A DNA stretch of 64,000 nt from Chiridota heheva. Its lineage: Eukaryota > Echinodermata > Holothuroidea > Apodida > Chiridotidae. Where the stretch lies: positions 1 to 64,000 of the forward strand of contig JAIGNY010004599.1 of the NCBI GenBank assembly GCA_020152595.1, read 5' to 3'. Below, in pieces: positions 58,626 to 64,000 of this stretch. Position 1 is the first letter of the stretch, and every line of letters starts with the position of its first letter. Under the pieces are notes generated by a model. The model saw only the letters and a list, made by a program, of their open reading frames with translations, was not told the origin of the DNA and ran no database searches. A program made the translations under genes and the position numbers.

Positions 58626-59735
58626 TATGAAATTTTAAAGAAATTTCCTTCATTTTTGGGATATTTTCTTCAATATTTCGGAAGTTTTCTTCAAACTTTG
58701 AAGAAAAAAAATTCATTTTGCGGATTTTTTTTTCAATTTTTGGGAACTTTCTTCATTATTTGAAAAAGTTTTTTTCAATTTTCTTCATTTTGAGGAAATT
58801 TTCGTGATATTTTCTATATTATTTGGGAAGTTTCAATATTTAGGAAGTTTTCTTCATTTTGCGTAAAGATTCTTCAAAGTTTCTTTATTTTTCGTGAATT
58901 TTTTTTAGTTTTTGTGAAATTTACTTTACTTTTTTGTGATATTTTCTTCATTTTCGGGAAATTGTCTGCAAAATTTCGGAAATCTTTAATTTTTATACTT
59001 TCCTTCATTTTCATAGAGTTTTTTTGAAATTTCTTTCATTTTTGGGAAAGTTTGAAGAAGTTTTTTTAATTTTCGGGAAATTTTCTTCAATTTTCGAAAC
59101 GTTTTGTTTAATTTCTGGCAAATCACATGAAATTTTCGTATTACTTCTTTCCATTTTTGCGAAATTTGCTTCAATTGTTGTGAAATTTCCTTAAGATTCA
59201 GGAATTTTCTTCATTTTACGTAAAGTTTTTTCAAAGTGTTCTTCATCTTTTGGGAAGTTTTCTTCGTTTTCGTGAAATTTCCTTCATTTTCGTAAAATTT
59301 TCTTTAATATTTGGAAAAGTTCTCTTCAATTTTCGGGAATTTTTTCATTTTGTGGAAATTTTCTTTAATATTTAGGCAGTATTTTCATTATTCAGGATTT
59401 TTTGTTATTTTGCGTAAAGTTTCTTCACAGTTTTCTTCATTTTTCGTAAAATTTTCTTCTTTTCGTGAAATTTCCTTCATTTTCGTGAAATTTACTTTCA
59501 TTTTTGTAAGGTTATCTTCAATATTTAGGCAATTTCCTTTCAATTTTGGGAAATTTTCTTCATTTTGCGGAAATTGTCTTTAATATTTGGGTAGTTTTGT
59601 TCAATTTTCGGGAAATTTTCTTCAATTGTTGGGAAGTTTGTGTACAATTTTCTGGAACTTCCCTAATTTTTGGAAGATTTCTTTCATTTTCGGGAAAATT
59701 CCTTCATTTTTCTTCAATATTTGGGAAATTTGACC
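58626..59735. repeat. Long degenerate minisatellite, 'ttcattttcgggaaattt' family
   Basis: About 1.1 kb of imperfect 25-35-bp units such as 'cttcattttcgtgaaattt' and 'cttcaatatttgggaagttt'. Same motif family and strand as 21175-21670. Phe-rich frames on the plus strand are by-products. Confidence 0.85.
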
Positions 59736-59995
59736 AAAGCAGCGCTTCCAGAGGCTTCCCTCTCCCCTCCCCTTCCAGAAGCTTTCAAGGTTCCTAGATT
59801 CGAAACTCTGATTTTAGGCAATTTCCTAAACGGTTCATGCCAATTTACTTGTATGAGCCCAACGTTTTATTATGATGAACTATTTTCGAAGGGGAGGGGG
59901 CAGGGGGGGGGGACGCCAAAAAATTGCCTCCATCAGTAAAACATGACCCACCACGCCACTGAACTCAAGCCCTACCTTCTCGTGGTACCAACTGT
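59736..59995. other. Flank with C/G-rich runs, no gene
   Basis: Contains 'cttccctctcccctcccctt' and a run of nine Gs near 59904-59912; 'cacgccactgaac' near 59950 is a common repeat edge phrase. No coding. Confidence 0.45.
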
Positions 59996-60830
59996 TACGC
60001 CCATGCCTTGCGGCTAGAGTAATGAACGGGGCTCGGGGTATGGAAGGAAAACCAGAAAAAAAAACCCGAGGAGATTGGCCTCGTCGGTCTTAGTAGACAA
60101 CCTTTTCTAGAAGGAAAACTGATGTAAAACCCGGGCAGGCGGAGCTCGTAAAAAAAAAAAAACTCTAAAGGTCCTCACTCTTACTAGAGGTTCTCACTCT
60201 TATATTGGGGTTCTGCATAGGACTAACAACCCGATCGGATAAAAAACATCTTGTCACGGAAACTTCTAGAGCAAATATTTATAATACGAACTCAGCAGAT
60301 GAAGCTACTTACGTGACCTCTAGTAATTCATCACTACACTGGGTGCCTGAAGATCAACAGATGACGTGTAGGGGGTGAAAGCCGGCATGATTTGCTGGAA
60401 GCCTCTGGGTTGAAGAACAAGCAGCACAAGTGCTACTTAACGAATGTGACAATTAACGCCAAATCAAAGACGACAATTTGGTGTTGGAATGTAAGGAAAT
60501 TATATGAAACGGGTAAAACAACAGCAATGGTAAAGGAGATGATGAAATACGACATAGGATTAAGAGAAGATGGAGATGCATTGGGTCTGTATTAAGAAAT
60601 GGCGAACTTGAAGAAAACTATGCCAGAATACCCATTACGTTGACACCAGAAGGTCACGAGAGAAGGGAAGACCTAAGACTATGTGGAGAAGAGTGGCAGA
60701 AATGGAGAGAAACAGTTAATTTGGATGGAACAGCTGGGGAGAAGCTACAGCGATAGCAAGATACAGAAAGAGATGGACAAATTTGCTTAGGAAAAGCCTC
60801 AATATGAAGGGAGCGGTAAGTAAGCAATGC
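59996..60830 (+). mobile_element. RTE-like LINE with a large internal deletion
   Basis: The 5' part, through about 60390, resembles RTE-type 5' UTR, with 'gttctgcataggactaacaa' and 'cacggaaacttctagagc'. 60392-60570 gives 'TTIWCWNVRKLYETGKTTAM' and 'VKEMMKYDIG', the start of the RTE endonuclease. Directly afterwards, in other frames, come 'RRWRCIGSVLRNGEL' and 'LTPEGHERREDLRLCGEEWQ', which belong at the C-terminal end of the RTE protein. The bulk of endonuclease and RT is therefore deleted at about 60570. Confidence 0.65.
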
Positions 60831-60854
60831 AATTTCCCCCCGTTCCCCACTCCC

Positions 60855-61006
60855 TCCTTCTTCTCCTTTTAGCTACGCCAGATTCCAACATCTTCCGTCA
60901 AACCTGGGGTTCTCTTGTGTACCATGCTGCCATGTACCAGCGCAGTAAACCAGAACTCATCGTTTCCGATAATCGTGTATGCTTTACAGCTAGCTCCGAG
61001 CTATAA
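60855..61006 (+). other. Exon-like segment, identity unknown
   Basis: A pyrimidine tract 'cctccttcttctccttttag' (60853-60872) ends in AG like a 3' splice site. It is followed by about 44 open codons containing 'DSNIFRQTWGSLVYHAAMYQ' and 'SKPELIVSDNRVCFTAS', ending at a TAA at 61006. Composition is more protein-like than its surroundings. It could be a terminal exon, a processed fragment or another LINE piece; I do not recognise it. Confidence 0.25.
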
Positions 61007-61981
61007 ACCTAATCCACCAAAAGCAAAATGACGTCATCCGGCGGAAATTTTGTAAACAAACCAAATGTTGGTAGGCAAAGAGCTAGTGCAGTGCAAACAA
61101 CCAAATCGTACAACGTAGTACGTCAACCGCAAACCTAACAAATACACTAGATTCTCGGTGATTGATCCACGGCAAAATTTGCTTCTAGATTTAGAATAGA
61201 ACTTAGATAGATCTGTAGATAGGGCAGAGGAATTTAGGCCTCAAAGTTAGACAAATATATGCCTTAATACGTTAAAAGTTGTGGTCACTGCGTAATTTGG
61301 GTATGAACTTTTGTGCTACAAATTACAATTCAATTCAAACTAAGCCCAGTAAATAAATTAAAAACACAATGCAAATATGGTACTGCGTTATTGGCCCTTC
61401 AGTTAAATTTTAAACCTTAGCTTAATTTAATTTCAGCATTGTTTTTTTGCATGGTACCTACCCACTCATTTTTTGACTACATTTAGGCCTATCTCATTAA
61501 CATATGTTTATGTGCCTAGCCCACTGTATTATTTTCTAACTCTAAAAATTAGGAGAGTCCACTGACCTTTGTAAGTTGTTATACTACATGTAGCCTTTTA
61601 TCTCACAAGCAGTACTGAAATGCTCATATTTAACTTTTTATTGACCGACCACATTTGGAATGCAATGAGATTATGTTTTAACTGAGCTTGATGATCATCT
61701 CATATATAAGATCATTGCTAATTAATATTCTGTTTAAGTTAAGTTTAGGCCAAGTTAGTCAAAATAGGTTTGGAGATAACTTTACAATTTTCTGCCAGGA
61801 TTGAAAATTGTGGGCACATTTTATTCCTAAAAAAACTAAAAACAAAATAGTGATTGCTTAACTTATATCATGTAATGAAAACTCTTTTTAGTGTTTCTTT
61901 GAGTGAATATAAAGAGGGGTGGCAGACCTGTAAAAGTCTCAAATTTGCCATGGAAATTTATATAGGCCTACATTTATTTTA
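61007..61981. other. Non-coding DNA, no gene recognised
   Basis: AT-rich with 'taggcct' words, stops in all frames. Confidence 0.5.
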
Positions 61982-62846
61982 GTTTATTAGAAAAAGTGTT
62001 TGCACGACTCTTTGTAAAAGTTATTCTTGTTTTTTCTTCTCATTTGATAATATTACCTTAAAGAAAGAGATTTACATGCATGCAGGTACATAATAAACAT
62101 ATTAAAGGATTGCTTCAGTGGTCAAGCATGTTCATTTTATATAAAAGAGGACTTCAAAAGAGGCAAAATGGTAAAAAAGCATTGAAAATCTTATTCTGTT
62201 AAGGAAATAATAAAGTTTAAGGGTTGGTATCATTTCTGTAGAAACGACTGAAATCAGACTAGTTGTGTTGTCACAGTCTCAGATTTCTTAAAGTCTTTAT
62301 GTATTTTAAAGAAAATTTATTTACATTTTTCACTATTTATACTATTTTTCTTCAAACTTTCTTCATGTGGTTTATTATAAATACCCTTCCTAGATTCAGT
62401 TTTACTACTTTTTTGACATATCCCATGGTTTGTAAGCCACAAAATCGCAGACAAAATATGATAGAATACATAAAGACTTTGAGGAATCTGAGTCTATGAC
62501 TTCACAAATAACTAGGCTGATTTTAGTCGCTTCCATACAAATGATACCAAACTTTAAACTTTAATATCTCCTTAACGGAATAAGATATTTGAATGCTTTC
62601 TTCATTATTTCGTTTCTTTTGAAGTTCTATTTCATATAAGGTAGACTTGCTTGACTACTGAAGTAACCCTTCAATATATCAATATTTGGCTTCTTACATA
62701 GGTAATAATTTTCCTGAAAGTTTTACATTTTTAATTAAAATTTTGTCTTCAAGCATACACAAATTTCACCTATTCAGTGAATTACTAGTGTAGGCAAAAG
62801 AAAAGTGTGCATAGATACACTCTAATTTAACATACAAAAGGGTATG
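61982..62846 (+). repeat. Left arm of a long interrupted inverted repeat
   Basis: Matches the reverse complement of 63680-64000. Examples: 'ttagaaaaagtgtttgcacg' then 'actctttgtaaaagttatt' at the outer edge (61986-62023), and 'gaattactagtgtaggcaaa' near the inner edge (about 62780). An extra ~570 bp (about 62110-62680) sits within this arm and is missing from the other. No coding. Confidence 0.8.
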
Positions 62847-63679
62847 TACACATCTACACTATCAAGACCTTGTGGGTGTTTTCTCAACTAAGCAAGGGCC
62901 ACAGAATGAAGGTTCTGTTACACTATTTTTACCGATATAAGATCATACTTATATAGGATGGTCATAAATTGTAGATGTAAATACCAAGAAATGTTGTACC
63001 TTTTACAAATTTGATATTGATGCTAGGCTACATGAAGGAAATGGTTTGAAGGCACTGTGACACAAAGCAAAATTGATCATTTGAATGACTATAAATACCT
63101 GCTGATGTATTCACCAAGTTCATACACTTTTTTGTATTCCATATCACCACCGAAAGTACATTCAACATCAAACTTCATGAGAAGATGAGATTGAAATGAA
63201 GCACTGTATGTTTATATTATACTCACAGTACTATCATCAAAATATAAAAAGTGGACATCATCTTTAGATGTCTCAGATTATATCATACATTTCAAATTAT
63301 GGTTTGTTACTTTTGCTGTATTTGTCTTTTTGCCATTTGTTTACTGACGTTAGATTTTATATTTGCCATTATATATCTTAACAAGGCCTCACCTTAACTA
63401 GTGAGATAAACACTTCACTCAGTAGGCACTACTTGCAAGGCAATACTTGCATATTCTTGTGTATAGCAGCCTTGTAGTGGTTATAGCGTATACTACAGTC
63501 AGATGTTATCTGACTATACCTTAACCAGCTTTTAGCTGAATGATGAGTGATATGAAAGGGAAAAAAGAGACATGGTATATTCATCACATCATAAGATCAT
63601 ATTCTCGGACAATATGCATGATTATCCAAATGTGATTTTTCTTAATGCTTGATTTAGGCCTCACACCTGTTATGCAACA
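62847..63679. other. Loop of the inverted repeat, no gene
   Basis: About 830 bp of AT-rich DNA with no open frame or recognisable motif. Confidence 0.55.
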
Positions 63680-64000
63680 TGCACTTTTGTGTGTTAAATT
63701 AGAGTGTATGAAATGTGTATCAATGCATATAAACATTGCATCTATGCATACTTTTCTTTTGCCTACACTAGTAATTCACTAAATAGGTGAACTTTGTGTA
63801 TGTTTGAAGACCAAATTTTCATCAAAAATGTGAAACACTTTCAGGAAAAGTATTATTTATATATGTATGAAGCCAAATATTAAGTAATTAATATGCTTAT
63901 CATATACCTACATGCATTAAAAGCTCAATCTTCATGGAATAGTATTGAATAACTTTTACAAAGAGTCGTACGAACACTTTTTCTAATGAGGTAAAATGAA
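63680..64000 (-). repeat. Right arm of the inverted repeat, runs off the window
   Basis: 'ttttgcctacactagtaattc' region (63757-63780) and 'aataacttttacaaagagtc' then 'gtacgaacactttttctaat' (63948-63986) are the inverse of the left arm. The outer border is beyond 64000. Confidence 0.8.

Noticed and set aside
58986..59797. Lys- or Phe-rich coiled-coil proteins
   Set aside because: Translations of the degenerate minisatellite on either strand.

Overview
This is eukaryotic, non-coding-rich genomic DNA from an animal. AT-rich background, frequent 'aggcctaggcct'-type words, very long microsatellites, and dense BEL/Pao, Ty3/Gypsy, CR1/L2-like, Jockey/I-like and RTE-like elements suggest a marine invertebrate. 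An echinoderm or other invertebrate deuterostome fits best. That assignment is inference from style and repeat families; no diagnostic host gene is present. I found no host protein-coding gene I can name, no rRNA, no intact tRNA gene and no CRISPR array. Almost every open reading frame with recognisable similarity belongs to a transposable element, and all of these elements look inactive.

Layout. 1-9.1 kb: intergenic or intronic DNA with dispersed repeats, a foldback element rich in CG words (4704-5320) and a (CT)n tract. 9.15-10.8 kb: an orphan conserved protein fragment, a 26-bp minisatellite of 14 units and a tRNA-derived SINE-like stretch. 11.75-15.4 kb: a nearly full-length but frameshifted non-LTR retrotransposon whose first ORF has a hydrophobic N-terminus, a 2A-type ribosome-skipping motif and two PHD-like zinc fingers. 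15.4-22.5 kb: non-coding DNA with microsatellites, a roughly 318-bp tandem array broken by a small LINE tail insertion, and a degenerate minisatellite.

22.58-45.39 kb is one BEL/Pao LTR retrotransposon of about 6 kb, split by nested insertions: a 5.5-kb non-autonomous DNA transposon with ~55-bp terminal inverted repeats and a 9-10-bp target duplication, two ~100-bp piggyBac-like MITEs with TTAA duplications, a 396-bp Harbinger-like MITE with a TTA duplication, and an antisense Ty3/Gypsy element of about 10 kb. The Gypsy element is itself interrupted in its reverse transcriptase by an 18-bp minisatellite, a 5'-truncated LINE carrying a ~385-bp (TA)n tract, and a 16-bp GC-rich minisatellite.

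46.9-58.6 kb is a second nest. A Jockey/I-like LINE is split twice: by an antisense BEL/Pao element (47623-52007, target duplication ACCCC, with an inverted foldback in place of its 5' LTR) and by a deletion-derivative Gypsy element (52638-58282). One LTR of the latter gained a 935-bp insertion, mostly (AAT)n, flanked by a 7-bp duplication. 58.6-60.8 kb holds a long degenerate minisatellite and an internally deleted RTE-like LINE. 61-64 kb is gene-free apart from a long interrupted inverted repeat that runs off the window end.

The window therefore reads as a record of successive insertions, with order readable from nesting and target duplications, rather than as a set of cooperating genes.
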